64,000 bases of DNA from DASYVD01 sp050693035 (GCA_050693035.1 JBOGWB010000009.1:10202-74201); one strand, 5' to 3'; counted from the first letter of the stretch, positions 8,471 through 17,372 are shown. Numbers and translations: made by a program. The notes: a model not told the origin generated them from the letters alone.

Positions 8471-9823
8471 CTACCCGCCCACTCGGATCGCGGTGACCAT
8501 GCCCGCGGGCACGGGCTCGACCCGCTGCTGGGTCTGGGGGTTCAGCGCGGTGAGGGTGGCCTGCCCGGCGACCAGTGTGTCCGGTAGCCGAAAGATGTTC
8601 AGGCCCCGGGTGATGTCGCTCTCGTACACGTAGCCGTTGTACCAGTAGGACGCCCAGGCTCCTCCGACCTGGGTGGGGCTGAGCGGCGGGGGGTCGGAGA
8701 AGCCGATCTTCCGAGGCGTCTCGGGATCGGTGAAATCGACGACGCTGGTTCCCGCCTGGTAGTTTCCGGTCACCAGGACGTATCGATCCGCCACGGGAAC
8801 GACGTTGAAGTCGTGGATGGTGCAGTTCTCCGAGGCAGTCTGGAATCGCCGAAGGGTCCACTTTCCCAGCTGCCTCCCAGTCCTGGTACCGAAGAAGAAC
8901 ACGCTTCTCTCGACGACCGGGTCCGACCGCTGGCACTCCGGCTCGCTGCCGCCGCCCGGTTCCCAGCCGAGGACGATCACTTTGCCGTCCCAGGTGAACG
9001 AGGCTGAGTGCCATCCCTCGACGCCTCGCACCGTTCGCGCGAACAGGAACTGTGGGTAGACGGGCCGGGAGATGTCCCACACGTTGGCCCGCGGCCAGCA
9101 CGCCCCCGCTGCCCGGTCGACGCCGCGATGAACCGCGATGTCGTGGCAGTGGTGTCCGTGGGCGATGGCGAACGACCGGATCACCCGGGCCGTGCGGGGC
9201 CGGTCGATCGGCACCGAGACGATGGGGATCCGCCCATGCGTCGCTTGGCAATGGTTCCCGAACGGAGAGTGCCCGAAGAAGCCCGGATGACTGGAGGAGA
9301 CGTACAGGAGCACCCGGTCGCGCGACGGCTGTGGGACCAGCGTCATCGTGTGGGCGCCGCAGTCCACCGGGACCGCCTTGACGAACCGGGGCTCGGAAGG
9401 ATCGCTGATCCGGAAGATCTGGATCCCCTCGAACCCCGGGACGCCGGAGGCGGTGTCCTGCCCCCCGCACCCGGACCGGGTCTGGGGACGGTCGACCGCC
9501 CGGAACAGCAACGTGTCCCACACGGCGACGTCTCCCTGCCCGCCGTGACAGGCCACCCGGGACAGCTGCCTCGGGTTGCCCGGCTGGGAGATGTCGATCA
9601 CCCGGAACCCGTCATACCTGCCGTGGAAGGCGAGGTCCCCCCAGAACGCCACGTCGCTGTTGGCGTTCCCCGTCGAGTACCGGGCCCGGGCCGGGCTGTG
9701 CGATACGGGCTCGATACCTCGAGTACGCCGCCCCTCGGCGAGGTGCCCCGCCGTGACGGGGGACGCGGTCCCCAGGAGGAAGAGGAGTGCCAAGAGCGCC
9801 CGGGCCGCGAGCCAGGGCTTCAT
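8471..9823 (-). CDS. secreted LVIVD-repeat beta-propeller protein
   Basis: 450 residues with an N-terminal signal peptide (KPWLAARALLALLFLLGTASPVTAG). The body has repeated FRVIDISQPGNPRQL, IQIFRISDPSEPRFV, ANVWDISRPVYPQFL and SVVDFTDPETPRKIG units: LVIVD repeats that build a beta-propeller. Several Cys pairs suggest disulfides and export. Many His residues (AHGHHCHDIAVH) could bind metal, but no enzyme motif is recognised. ATG 9823 overlaps the HIT gene stop (ATGA). Last gene of the metallopeptidase/thrS/VOC/HIT string. Confidence 0.85.
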   Translation of the reverse strand: MKPWLAARALLALLFLLGTASPVTAGHLAEGRRTRGIEPVSHSPARARYSTGNANSDVAFWGDLAFHGRYDGFRVIDISQPGNPRQLSRVACHGGQGDVAVWDTLLFRAVDRPQTRSGCGGQDTASGVPGFEGIQIFRISDPSEPRFVKAVPVDCGAHTMTLVPQPSRDRVLLYVSSSHPGFFGHSPFGNHCQATHGRIPIVSVPIDRPRTARVIRSFAIAHGHHCHDIAVHRGVDRAAGACWPRANVWDISRPVYPQFLFARTVRGVEGWHSASFTWDGKVIVLGWEPGGGSEPECQRSDPVVERSVFFFGTRTGRQLGKWTLRRFQTASENCTIHDFNVVPVADRYVLVTGNYQAGTSVVDFTDPETPRKIGFSDPPPLSPTQVGGAWASYWYNGYVYESDITRGLNIFRLPDTLVAGQATLTALNPQTQQRVEPVPAGMVTAIRVGG

Positions 9824-10314
9824 TGGATCCTTTGGCTCAATCGTTGGTAGCTCTCCTCCAATAGCTCGGGGAGGACCTTCGTCTGGCCCACGACCGGCAT
9901 GAAGTTGGTGTCCCCGCTCCACCGGGGGACCACGTGCCAGTGAATGTGATCCGGGATGCCGGCCCCGGCGACCTGGCCGAGGTTGATCCCCAGGTTGAAC
10001 CCCTGCGGTGCGTACTCCTCCTTCAGCGCCGAGACCGACCGCTGGAGCAAGTGATCCACGTCCAGCAGCTCCTCGTCCGTCACGTCCTCCACCTCACCCA
10101 CGTGCCGGAACGGAGCCACCATCACGTGCCCCGCGTTGTAGGGGAACACGTTGAGGATCACGAACGCGTTCTCCGACCGGGCCAAGATCAGGTTCGTCTC
10201 GTCGTCGTCGCGGGCAGGGAGGTCGCAGAAGATGCAGTCGGGCTGGTCCTCAGAGCGGGCGGCCTTGATGTACTCCATCCTCCAGGGCGTCCACAGCCGC
10301 TCCATGCCGCTCAT
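9820..10314 (-). CDS. HIT-family nucleotide hydrolase/phosphorylase
   Basis: 164 residues. The catalytic HIT motif is HIHWHVVPRW (HxHxH) at ~residue 128. An early CIFCDLP pair and LWTPWRMEYI match the mycobacterial Rv2613c type, reported as an AP4A phosphorylase. It probably splits dinucleoside polyphosphates; the exact substrate is inference. The start at 10314 (MSGMERLW) overlaps the VOC stop (ATGA). thrS-HIT neighbours are conserved in actinobacteria, and a ThrRS side reaction producing AP4A would fit a scavenging role. Confidence 0.9.
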   Translation of the reverse strand: MSGMERLWTPWRMEYIKAARSEDQPDCIFCDLPARDDDETNLILARSENAFVILNVFPYNAGHVMVAPFRHVGEVEDVTDEELLDVDHLLQRSVSALKEEYAPQGFNLGINLGQVAGAGIPDHIHWHVVPRWSGDTNFMPVVGQTKVLPELLEESYQRLSQRIQ

Positions 10315-10718
10315 CCGGACCGCGCCTCGCTGATCTCGATCAGGTGGCCGTCCGGATCCCGGAAGAAACACCGGACCTCCCACCCGTGGTCCACGGGAGA
10401 GGTCAGGAACTCCGCTCCGCGCGACCGCAGGGTCTCGTATGCGGCTCGGCGGTCCGGGACTCTGATCGTCATCTCGTGGCTCACCCGGTTCGGATCCTCC
10501 GGCGGAGCGAACGTCACGTCGGGCTTGTCCTCCGTGGGCCCGCCCCCACTCACCAGGAGCAACCAGGTGCCCAGGAACTGGAACACCGCCGACGTCCCCC
10601 CGTACTCCCGATACAGGGAAGCGCCCAGGACATCCCGATAGAAGGCGGCGGAGCGGCCGATGTCGCTCACGACCAGGAGGTGGGTCACCTCCATGTCGTC
10701 GGTGGGGAACTCCGCCAC
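10311..10718 (-). CDS. VOC/glyoxalase-superfamily protein
   Basis: 135 residues with the paired betaalphabetabetabeta VOC pattern: THLLVVSDIGRSAAFYRDVLG at the N-terminus and VRCFFRDPDGHLIEISE at the C-terminus, where the His and Glu are typical metal ligands. The reaction is unknown; VOC proteins cover lyases, dioxygenases and binding proteins. GTG 10718 lies 2 bases after the thrS stop and the gene overlaps HIT by 4 bases, so it is inside the thrS transcript. Confidence 0.85.
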   Translation of the reverse strand: MAEFPTDDMEVTHLLVVSDIGRSAAFYRDVLGASLYREYGGTSAVFQFLGTWLLLVSGGGPTEDKPDVTFAPPEDPNRVSHEMTIRVPDRRAAYETLRSRGAEFLTSPVDHGWEVRCFFRDPDGHLIEISEARSG

Positions 10719-10720
10719 CG

Positions 10721-12532
10721 CTAGCCCCCATCACCGGCAGCGGCGATCTCCTCGAGGCTTCCCGTCTCCAGCGCCTTGGCTCCCACCTCAGCGGCGGCCC
10801 GGGCCAGGAACGCATCGAGGGCAACGCCCCGGGCCTCCACGCCTGCGCGGTCGCGCACCGACACCGTCCCCGCCTCGATCTCCTTGTCACCCATCACCAA
10901 TACGTACGGGACCTTCATCAGCTGCGCTCCGCGCACCTTTCGCGATACGGTCTCCCGGCTGTCGTCCACGCCGGCGCGCAACCCGGCGGCACGCAGCCGG
11001 GCGGCCACGTCCTCGGCCGCAGAAGCATGCCGATCGGCGATGGGCACCACGCGCACCTGCTCCGGCGCGAGCCACAGCGGGAACGCGCCGGCGTAGTGCT
11101 CGATGAGCACACCGAGGAACCGCTCGATCGAGCCGAGGATGGCCCGGTGGATCATGACCGGCCGATGCCGCTGGTTGTCCTCGCCCATGAACTCCATGTC
11201 GAACCGCTCGGGCAACGCGAAGTCCACCTGCACCGTGGTCAGCTGCCAGAGCCGCCCGATGGCGTCGTGGAAGTGGAAGTCCACCTTCGGCCCGTAGAAC
11301 GCCCCCTCGCCTTCGGCCACCTCGTACCGCATCCCGCTGCGGTCGAGCGCGGCGCGAAGCGCCTCAGTGGCCCGTTCCCACATCTCCGGCTCCCCGATGG
11401 CCACCCCGGGCTTCGTCGACAAGTTCACCACCGGATCCTTGAACCCGAACGTCCCGTGGATCTCCAACGTGAGGTCGAACACCGCCAAGATCTCGTCGAT
11501 CAGCTGGTCCGGTGTGCAGATCACGTGGGAGTCGTCCTGGGTGAACCCCCGGATGCGGAGCAGCCCGTGGAGCACACCGGGGCGCTCGTGCCGGTACACG
11601 GTCCCGAGCTCCGACAGCCGCATCGGGAGGTCGCGGTACGAACGGGTGCGCGCCTTGTAGATCAGCACGTGGAATGGGCAGTTCATCGGCTTGACGTAGT
11701 AGTCGCCCGCTTCGTGCTGCATGGGCGGGTACATCGTGTCGGCGTACTTCTCCAGGTGTCCCGAGGTCTCCCAGAGCGCCGACCGGGCGAGGTGCGGCGT
11801 GGCCACGATCTCGTAGCCCCGCACCAGGTGGAGCTGGCGGATGAAGTCCTCGAGCTCCTTGCGGAGGATCCCTCCGCGAGGGTGCCACACGGCAAGGCCC
11901 GCGCCGAGCTCGTCGGGGAACGAGAACAACTCGAGCTCCCGCCCGAGCTTGCGGTGGTCGCGCTTCTCCGCCTCCTCCCGTCGGTGGAGGTAGTCGGCCA
12001 GCTCTTCCTCGGTGCGCCAGGCGGTGCCGTAGATCCGCTGGAGCTGCTGCCGGGTCTCGTCGCCCCGCCAGTAGGCGCCGGCCACGCTGAGCAGCTTGAA
12101 CGCCCCCAGCTTCCCCGTGGACTCGACGTGCGGACCGAGACAGAGGTCCTGCCACCCGTCGTTCCGGTACACCGTGACGGTGTCTCCCGCCGCGCCCTCC
12201 GCCCCCGCCTCGGGATCCGCGCCCGCCTGCTCGATCAGCTCCAGCTTGTACGGCTGGTCCGCGAACCGCCTGCGCGCCTCGTCCTTGGGAACTTCCTCCC
12301 GGACGAACGGCTGGTCTTGCGCGACGAGATGGCGCATCCGCTCTTCGATCCGTGGGAGGTCTTCCGGAGTGAGCTGCGCCGGAAGGTCGAAGTCGTAGTA
12401 GAAGCCGTCGTCGATCGGGGGGCCGATCGCGTACTTCGCCCCCGGCCACAGGTCGCACACGGCCTGGGCCATGACGTGCGCGGTCGAGTGCCGGAGCACG
12501 TGGAGATGGTCTGCCTTCTCCTCAGCCCCCAT
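10721..12532 (-). CDS. thrS: threonyl-tRNA synthetase lacking the N-terminal TGS domain
   Basis: 603 residues. The protein begins directly in the N2 editing domain (VLRHSTAHVMAQAV, editing HxxxH). Class II motif 2 is RHERPGVLHGLLRIRGFTQDDSH and motif 3 is IHRAILGSIERFLG. The zinc Cys lies in MNCPFHVL, and a C-terminal anticodon domain is present. Compared with the usual ~640 residues it has no TGS domain, and no in-frame extension upstream supplies one. It charges tRNA-Thr with editing of Ser. The ATG overlaps the end of the upstream metallopeptidase gene by 11 bases, with no clear ribosome-binding site, so expression depends on coupling. Confidence 0.95.
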   Translation of the reverse strand: MGAEEKADHLHVLRHSTAHVMAQAVCDLWPGAKYAIGPPIDDGFYYDFDLPAQLTPEDLPRIEERMRHLVAQDQPFVREEVPKDEARRRFADQPYKLELIEQAGADPEAGAEGAAGDTVTVYRNDGWQDLCLGPHVESTGKLGAFKLLSVAGAYWRGDETRQQLQRIYGTAWRTEEELADYLHRREEAEKRDHRKLGRELELFSFPDELGAGLAVWHPRGGILRKELEDFIRQLHLVRGYEIVATPHLARSALWETSGHLEKYADTMYPPMQHEAGDYYVKPMNCPFHVLIYKARTRSYRDLPMRLSELGTVYRHERPGVLHGLLRIRGFTQDDSHVICTPDQLIDEILAVFDLTLEIHGTFGFKDPVVNLSTKPGVAIGEPEMWERATEALRAALDRSGMRYEVAEGEGAFYGPKVDFHFHDAIGRLWQLTTVQVDFALPERFDMEFMGEDNQRHRPVMIHRAILGSIERFLGVLIEHYAGAFPLWLAPEQVRVVPIADRHASAAEDVAARLRAAGLRAGVDDSRETVSRKVRGAQLMKVPYVLVMGDKEIEAGTVSVRDRAGVEARGVALDAFLARAAAEVGAKALETGSLEEIAAAGDGG

Positions 12533-13874
12533 AGGAGGTCATCACCCAATCCGCCCAGCGTCGCTGGAGCCGTCCGAAACCGGAGCCGAACGCGGCGCGC
12601 ATGGCGCGATCGACATGATATCGCCAGGTTCCTGCGGCGACCTGCGGGCGTCCGAGCCGGCGGTAGAACTCCGCCACCGCTTTCGAGCCGAAGCGGTCGT
12701 CCGCGTACCGGATGAAGCTGTAGGACTCCTGATAGGAGTTGACGATGTCGTCGGTGTCCCCGGTGATGAACTCGTGATCGAGGGGAAGGCGCCGGTCGAA
12801 GATCCCCGAGCCCACCCGGATGGCGAGGAGGAGTGTGGACGCGTCCGTGGTGACCCACTCCGCCACGCCCTCGTCGACGAACGCCGGGACGAATGGGCCC
12901 GACAGCTCGCGGGTCGCGATGTGCAGCAGCTCGTGGGTGAGGATCGACTGCTGCGCCGCGTCCGACTGCGCGGAGAAGTTGTCCCAGTGGAGGATGATCC
13001 GGTGCCCGACCAGATCCCACTCCCGATCCCGGTCCAGTCCCGAGTACGCGAACGCCACGAACACGTCGACGTCGAACTGCGCCTGGAGGATCCGGACGAG
13101 CTCCTCGCTCTCGCTGGGAGCGAGGATCACCACCTTCTTCCGGAACTGAAGGGGCCACACGGCGGACACCCGGGCGAGGGCGCGCTGGGCGGCCGGCAGG
13201 ATCGTCCCCGCCGCCCCGGCCAGGTCGGGGTGGGACACGTAGAGGAAGTGCTCGCTCTCGCGGGTGACGATCGGCCCGAACTCCCACAGCACGCGGCCCG
13301 AGTAGATGGTGAGGTCGTCCAGGTCGCTGTCGGAGATCATCCGCCACCCGGCGGGCCGGCGGACGAAGGTGAGGAACACGTCCTCGAGGGCAGGCTGCCG
13401 ATCGTAGCCCTGGAGCCGGTAGCGCTGCTCCACGTGGAGCACGGTGGGCTGGGCTCCCCGCCCGTACCGCCGGAGCTCCTCGGACGCCGTCAGCTCCTCG
13501 AACACGTCGAGCGATACGTCGAGCCGGTAGTCCTGAAGGGGGAGGCGCTGGAACCCGTCGAACAACAGCTCTTGCCGCTCGACGAAGTCCCCCTCGGCCT
13601 CATGGTCCAACCCTGCCAGGAACCCCGGCCGATCGCCGAGCAGCAGGGCCCGGGCCCTCCGGTCGAGCAGGTCCTGGATCTCGGCCAGCTTGCCGGCGAG
13701 CTCGGGCCCCCCCCGGAGGGCGCTGCCGATCCCGGCTTCGGGGGGCGTGGTAGGGGCGGACGCCCCCTCCCGGGCCCGAGCCAGCCAGGGGGTGCCGTCG
13801 CTTCCCGGGAGGCAGCCCGGGAGCATCGCGACCACGAGCGATCCGGCGAGGAGGAGTCCATGCGCCCTTCGCAT
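12522..13874 (-). CDS. HExxH metallopeptidase-like lipoprotein (peptidase MA/M61-like)
   Basis: 450 residues from ATG 13874. A signal-lipobox segment reads LLLAGSLVVAMLPGC. The first half is helical/mixed without a motif I know. The zinc site is ILTHELLHIATRE (HExxH, ~residue 335), with a downstream Glu in AFVDEGVAEW, the gluzincin arrangement of peptidase MA-like domains. It likely acts outside the membrane on unknown proteins or may be a binding relative. It leads the thrS operon and overlaps thrS by 11 bases. A leaderless promoter (TACCCT) sits 6 bases before the ATG. Confidence 0.8.
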   Translation of the reverse strand: MRRAHGLLLAGSLVVAMLPGCLPGSDGTPWLARAREGASAPTTPPEAGIGSALRGGPELAGKLAEIQDLLDRRARALLLGDRPGFLAGLDHEAEGDFVERQELLFDGFQRLPLQDYRLDVSLDVFEELTASEELRRYGRGAQPTVLHVEQRYRLQGYDRQPALEDVFLTFVRRPAGWRMISDSDLDDLTIYSGRVLWEFGPIVTRESEHFLYVSHPDLAGAAGTILPAAQRALARVSAVWPLQFRKKVVILAPSESEELVRILQAQFDVDVFVAFAYSGLDRDREWDLVGHRIILHWDNFSAQSDAAQQSILTHELLHIATRELSGPFVPAFVDEGVAEWVTTDASTLLLAIRVGSGIFDRRLPLDHEFITGDTDDIVNSYQESYSFIRYADDRFGSKAVAEFYRRLGRPQVAAGTWRYHVDRAMRAAFGSGFGRLQRRWADWVMTSYGG

Positions 13875-13880
13875 GACGGC

Positions 13881-13886
13881 AGGGTA
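13881..13886 (-). promoter_or_regulatory. -10 box TACCCT, leaderless promoter of the metallopeptidase-thrS operon
   Basis: TACCCT, six bases (GCCGTC), then ATG at 13874. Decides the start over longer in-frame extensions. Confidence 0.55.
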
Positions 13887-13977
13887 CCCTTGCCGGCCCG
13901 CCGCACGGGGCCATTCCACGGTGGTGCGCCCGCGCGTCGGATATCGTTGATGGCGCGAGAAGTCCCGGGAGGAGCCG

Positions 13978-14490
13978 TTGGGAGCGCTGCCGGAAGCGGT
14001 CGAGAGGGTCCTGAACGAGGCCCTCGTGTGCGAGTTTACCGTGGTGAGCGGGGAGGGCCGGCCCATCACCCATCCGATGATCCCGCTGTACGACGGCGAG
14101 CGGATCTATCTCCACTCGAGCATCTTGTTCTCGAAGAAGCTCGAGCACATCCGGGGCAACCCGAAGGTGTCGCTCGCCATCACCGATCAGGGAGCCACCC
14201 ATGGGGATCCCCTTCCGCTCCGCGTAACCATCCAGGGTGACGCCACGGTCCACGATGACGATCCCCATCGCACCTGGGAAAGGATCCTTCCTCTCTGGAT
14301 CGCCAAGGAACCGATCGTGGAGAAGTTCTACAAGATGCGCGTGGCGCTGCCGCTGTTTTGGGAGCGCGGTCTGATCGAGGTGGTCCCCCGCCGGGTCTTC
14401 GTGTGGGACGAGGGACGGACCGACCGGCCACCCCTCGTGCACGAGGCCACGCCTCCGCTCACCGCGCCGGTCGCACGAGGGGACGACTGA
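13978..14490 (+). CDS. pyridoxamine 5'-phosphate oxidase-fold (PPOX) flavin/F420 protein
   Basis: 170 residues. It shows the split-barrel pattern CEFTVVSGEGRPITHPMIPLY, SSILFSKKLEHIRGNPKVSLAI and VTIQGDATVHDDD. The family binds FMN, F420 or heme; the cofactor cannot be chosen from sequence. A TTG start at 13978 is taken because GGGAGG (13967-13972) is 5 bases away. Its stop overlaps the ATG of the PPOX-UbiA gene by one base (TGATG), so the two are coupled and may work together in quinone synthesis (inference). Confidence 0.8.
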   Translation: MGALPEAVERVLNEALVCEFTVVSGEGRPITHPMIPLYDGERIYLHSSILFSKKLEHIRGNPKVSLAITDQGATHGDPLPLRVTIQGDATVHDDDPHRTWERILPLWIAKEPIVEKFYKMRVALPLFWERGLIEVVPRRVFVWDEGRTDRPPLVHEATPPLTAPVARGDD

Positions 14491-15833
14491 TGGCCGTCCG
14501 GCCTCAGGTCCTCGAAGGGATCGGCGCGGGTTACTCGCACGCGGTGATTGTGTTCCTCGGCGACGACGGCTACCCGGTGAGCGTGGCCACCGGGTTCGAG
14601 GTCGACGCGACGCGCGGGGTGGTGCGACTCGACCCACCGGCCGGCATGGAGTCGATGCCGCCGGAAGGCCGCGGGGTGAACGTCATCTTCAGCCACATCC
14701 GGCCGCTGCCGGAGGCCGGCTACGACGAGCGTCGGTACGTCTCCGTCTGGGGGCCGCTCCGCCGCCACGCCGACGGGCGGCTCGAGCTGGTTCCGGAGGA
14801 GAGCCGGTCGTGGGACGAGTCCAAGGTCCCGTTCTTCCAGTACTCGGAGATCACGGTCCCTCAGGCCCACCGGTACCTCGATTCGTTGAGCGCCAGACTC
14901 GGCCACCGGATCCGGCCCCGCCTGGCGTTCTTCTGGCTGGCTCTGCGGACCACGCGTGCTCCATTCCTCTCCGCGACGGTGATCCCCGTGCTCCTCGGCG
15001 TGGCCGTGGCCGCTCGGGAGGGCGGCTGGAGCCTCTGGCTGGCCGCCCTCACCTTGCTCGGCGCATCGTGCATCCACCTCGCGCTGAACGTGGCCAACGA
15101 CGTATTCGACACGATGAGCGGCACGGACCCGGCGAACACTCGGCCGACACAGTTCAGCGGGGGGTCGCGGGTGATCCACTACGGCCTGGTGAGCCTTCGC
15201 GGCGCGGCGATCCTCTCCGCAGCCCTGTACGTCGTGGGGATCGGCATCGGGCTCTACCTCGCGTGGCTGCGCGGTTTCTGGGCGCTGTTCTGGCTGGGAG
15301 CCGCGGGGGTGGCCATCAGCGTCATCTACACCGCTCCGCCGATCCGGCTGGTCCACCGGGGCCTCGGGGAGATCGCGGTGGCCCTGGGATTCGGACCGAT
15401 CATGCTTCTCGGCTCGTACTTCGTGCAGGCCCAACGATTCAGCCTGGAGGCCCTGTGGTTGTCGCTGCCGGTGGCCATCCTCATCTCCCTGGTCCTGTAC
15501 GTGAACGAGATCCCCGACCGGGAGGGCGACGCAGCCACCGGAAAGCGGACCCTGCCGGTGAGGTGGTCGAAGGAGACGGTGATCCGAGCGTACGCGGTGG
15601 CCTCGGCGGCCGCCTACGCGCTGATCGGTCTGGGCGCGGTCCTCCGAATCCTCCCCTGGACGACGCTCATCGCCCTGGCCACGATGCCGCTCGCGGTGAG
15701 GGCGGCCCGCGGGATCCGGGTGAACTACGAGGACCCCTACGCCCTGATGCCCACCATGGCCACGAACATCAAGCTTCACCTGTACACGGGGCTGCTGCTC
15801 CTGGTCGGCTACATCGTCGCCGCGGCCATCTAG
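14490..15833 (+). CDS. PPOX-like domain fused to UbiA-family prenyltransferase (MenA-like)
   Basis: 447 residues in two parts. Residues ~1-140 are a soluble PPOX-like barrel (AVIVFLGDDGYPVSVATG, YVSVWGPLRRHADGRLEL). Residues ~150-447 are a polytopic UbiA prenyltransferase with both Asp-rich motifs: NVANDVFDTMSGTD, followed by TQFSGGSRVIHYG, and NEIPDREGDAATGKRTLP. The motif set resembles 1,4-dihydroxy-2-naphthoate polyprenyltransferases, which attach the isoprenoid tail of menaquinone in the membrane; menG is 330 bases downstream on the other strand. The fusion is unusual and follows a separate PPOX gene. The quinone substrate is inferred, not proven. Confidence 0.82.
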   Translation: MAVRPQVLEGIGAGYSHAVIVFLGDDGYPVSVATGFEVDATRGVVRLDPPAGMESMPPEGRGVNVIFSHIRPLPEAGYDERRYVSVWGPLRRHADGRLELVPEESRSWDESKVPFFQYSEITVPQAHRYLDSLSARLGHRIRPRLAFFWLALRTTRAPFLSATVIPVLLGVAVAAREGGWSLWLAALTLLGASCIHLALNVANDVFDTMSGTDPANTRPTQFSGGSRVIHYGLVSLRGAAILSAALYVVGIGIGLYLAWLRGFWALFWLGAAGVAISVIYTAPPIRLVHRGLGEIAVALGFGPIMLLGSYFVQAQRFSLEALWLSLPVAILISLVLYVNEIPDREGDAATGKRTLPVRWSKETVIRAYAVASAAAYALIGLGAVLRILPWTTLIALATMPLAVRAARGIRVNYEDPYALMPTMATNIKLHLYTGLLLLVGYIVAAAI

Positions 15834-16159
15834 CGATCCGGCCGTTCCCTCGGGGTGCCGGGCCCTGTCCAATCCCCCGGGGTCCGATGCGGACTAGCCG
15901 AGACTACGCCGATCCGGGCCGGCTACCCCCCGGACCGCTGTCCATCCGGAGGAGTAAAGGCGTCCCCCGTTCTGCCGATAGCTATCTGGATGACCCGGTT
16001 CGAGAAGATGATCCCCGTGTGGAAGTCGTCGGACAGGGCTCCGGCTCCCGTCCGGCGGCGGCGAGGCTCCTCCGAGCCGCCCCACCGCGCCGCCCATCGC
16101 TCCACCCCTCACCCGTTCACCCTGGAACGCTGGGGCCGGGTGCGAACCCGCCCCTCTCA
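15834..16159 (+). other. intergenic region between the UbiA fusion and menG
   Basis: 326 bases between convergent genes. It contains a perfect 10-base palindrome GATAGCTATC (15978-15987) just before an ATG (15990) that opens a 57-residue Arg/Pro-rich frame. That frame has no ribosome-binding site or recognisable domain, and a minus-strand frame here is equally unsupported. I see no convincing gene. Confidence 0.4.
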
Positions 16160-16870
16160 CTAGCGCCGCCGCCTCTCGCCACCCCCGATCCGAGTCCCCG
16201 CGACGACCTGCGCGACCCCGGCCGCCAGAGCGATCCGACGAACGTCGCCGAAGCCCGCCCCCTCCAGCATCTCGGCCAGCTCAGCGGAGGACGGCAGGTA
16301 GGTCATCGACGCCGGCAGGTACGCGTATGCCTCGCGGTCGGAGAGCAGGCCTCCCACGACCGGAACGACCCTGCGGAAGTACACGGAGTGACCGAGGCGG
16401 AGAAACGGCTGTTCCGGCTCCGACACCTCCAGGAACACCGCGCGTCCCCCGGGCCGGAGGACCCGCGCCGCTTCGCGGAACAGGCCCGGGAGGTCCACCA
16501 CGTTGCGGAGGGCGAACCCGCACGCGACTCCGTCGGCCACGCCGCTTCCGACCGGCACCCGGAGGACGTCCGCCTGTACCAGGGGAGCGCTGGTCCCCGC
16601 CCGGGCCAGCATCCCGGGGGAGAAGTCGAACCCCACCGGTCGATGGCCCGCCCGTACCAGCTCCCGGCACAGGGCGCCGGTGCCACAGGCCAGGTCGAGC
16701 ACCAATGAGCCGGGAGGGAGGGCCAGCACGCGAACGGCCCGCCGCCGCCATCCCACGTCCATTCCGAACGTCAGCACCCTGTTGAGGAGGTCGTAGCGCC
16801 CGGCGATCCGGTCGAACATCTCCCGAACCCGGGCGGCCCGAGTCTCGCTGGGCTCCAGTTGCGCCGTCAC
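16160..16870 (-). CDS. menG: demethylmenaquinone methyltransferase (UbiE/MenG)
   Basis: 236 residues. The N-terminal REMFDRIAGRYDLLNRVLTFG is the UbiE signature 1, LVLDLACGTGALCREL is SAM motif I, and ALRNVVDLPGLFREAARVLRPGG plus FLEVSEPEQPFLR complete the family pattern. It methylates demethylmenaquinone in the last step of menaquinone synthesis. The GTG start overlaps the stop of the DUF6328 gene (GTGA). It faces the MenA-like fusion, and menC (39194) is elsewhere in the window, so respiration on menaquinone is likely. Confidence 0.9.
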   Translation of the reverse strand: MTAQLEPSETRAARVREMFDRIAGRYDLLNRVLTFGMDVGWRRRAVRVLALPPGSLVLDLACGTGALCRELVRAGHRPVGFDFSPGMLARAGTSAPLVQADVLRVPVGSGVADGVACGFALRNVVDLPGLFREAARVLRPGGRAVFLEVSEPEQPFLRLGHSVYFRRVVPVVGGLLSDREAYAYLPASMTYLPSSAELAEMLEGAGFGDVRRIALAAGVAQVVAGTRIGGGERRRR

Positions 16871-17319
16871 CTGTCCCGGGCCCGTCGGGAGAGCGGAAGC
16901 GCGTACCAGAGCCACGCCACGAGACCCGCCACCGCCACGGCAACGCCCAGAGCGGTGGCGGTCCCGAAAAGGAGGGACGTGATCACGTACACCACGGCCG
17001 TGATGGACAGTGCCAGGAACACGGTCCCCACGATGGCCATCCGGTTGGCAGACTGGAGCATCCGTTCCTTGTCCCGATCCCGCCACCGCAACCGGTGGTA
17101 GGCGGTCGGAGCGATGAAGAGGACGGTGGCCGCCGCGGTGGCCAAGACCGAGAAGAAGTACACCGCCTGCTGTGAGGTGGTCACCGAACCGAATCGCTGA
17201 GTGAACGGGACGGTGAGAAGGAAGGCGAACAGGACCTGCACCCCGGGCAGGGCCACTCGCAGCTCGTTGAGGAGCTCGATGAGCTCGCGATCCAGCCTGC
17301 TGGCCTTGTCCTCCGGCAC
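16867..17319 (-). CDS. DUF6328-type four-helix membrane protein
   Basis: 150 residues. A charged N-terminus (ASRLDRELIELLNELRVALPG) is followed by four membrane segments: VQVLFAFLLTVPF, AVYFFSVLATAAATVLFIAP, AIVGTVFLALSITAVVYVI and GVAVAVAGLVAWLWYA. A YHRLRWRDRDKERM loop links the pairs. This matches the DUF6328 family of actinobacterial inner-membrane proteins; no function is established. The GTG start is at 17319. It is translationally coupled to menG, which may reflect only co-transcription. Confidence 0.75.
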   Translation of the reverse strand: MPEDKASRLDRELIELLNELRVALPGVQVLFAFLLTVPFTQRFGSVTTSQQAVYFFSVLATAAATVLFIAPTAYHRLRWRDRDKERMLQSANRMAIVGTVFLALSITAVVYVITSLLFGTATALGVAVAVAGLVAWLWYALPLSRRARDR

Positions 17320-17372
17320 GCCCGTTCCTCCCTCACTCAGTATGCCGACACGCGCGTCCGGTCGTGGACGAG

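Noticed and set aside
15990..16163. 57-residue plus-strand frame after the palindrome GATAGCTATC
   Set aside because: No ribosome-binding site, Arg/Pro-rich composition and an equally good frame on the other strand; treated as intergenic.
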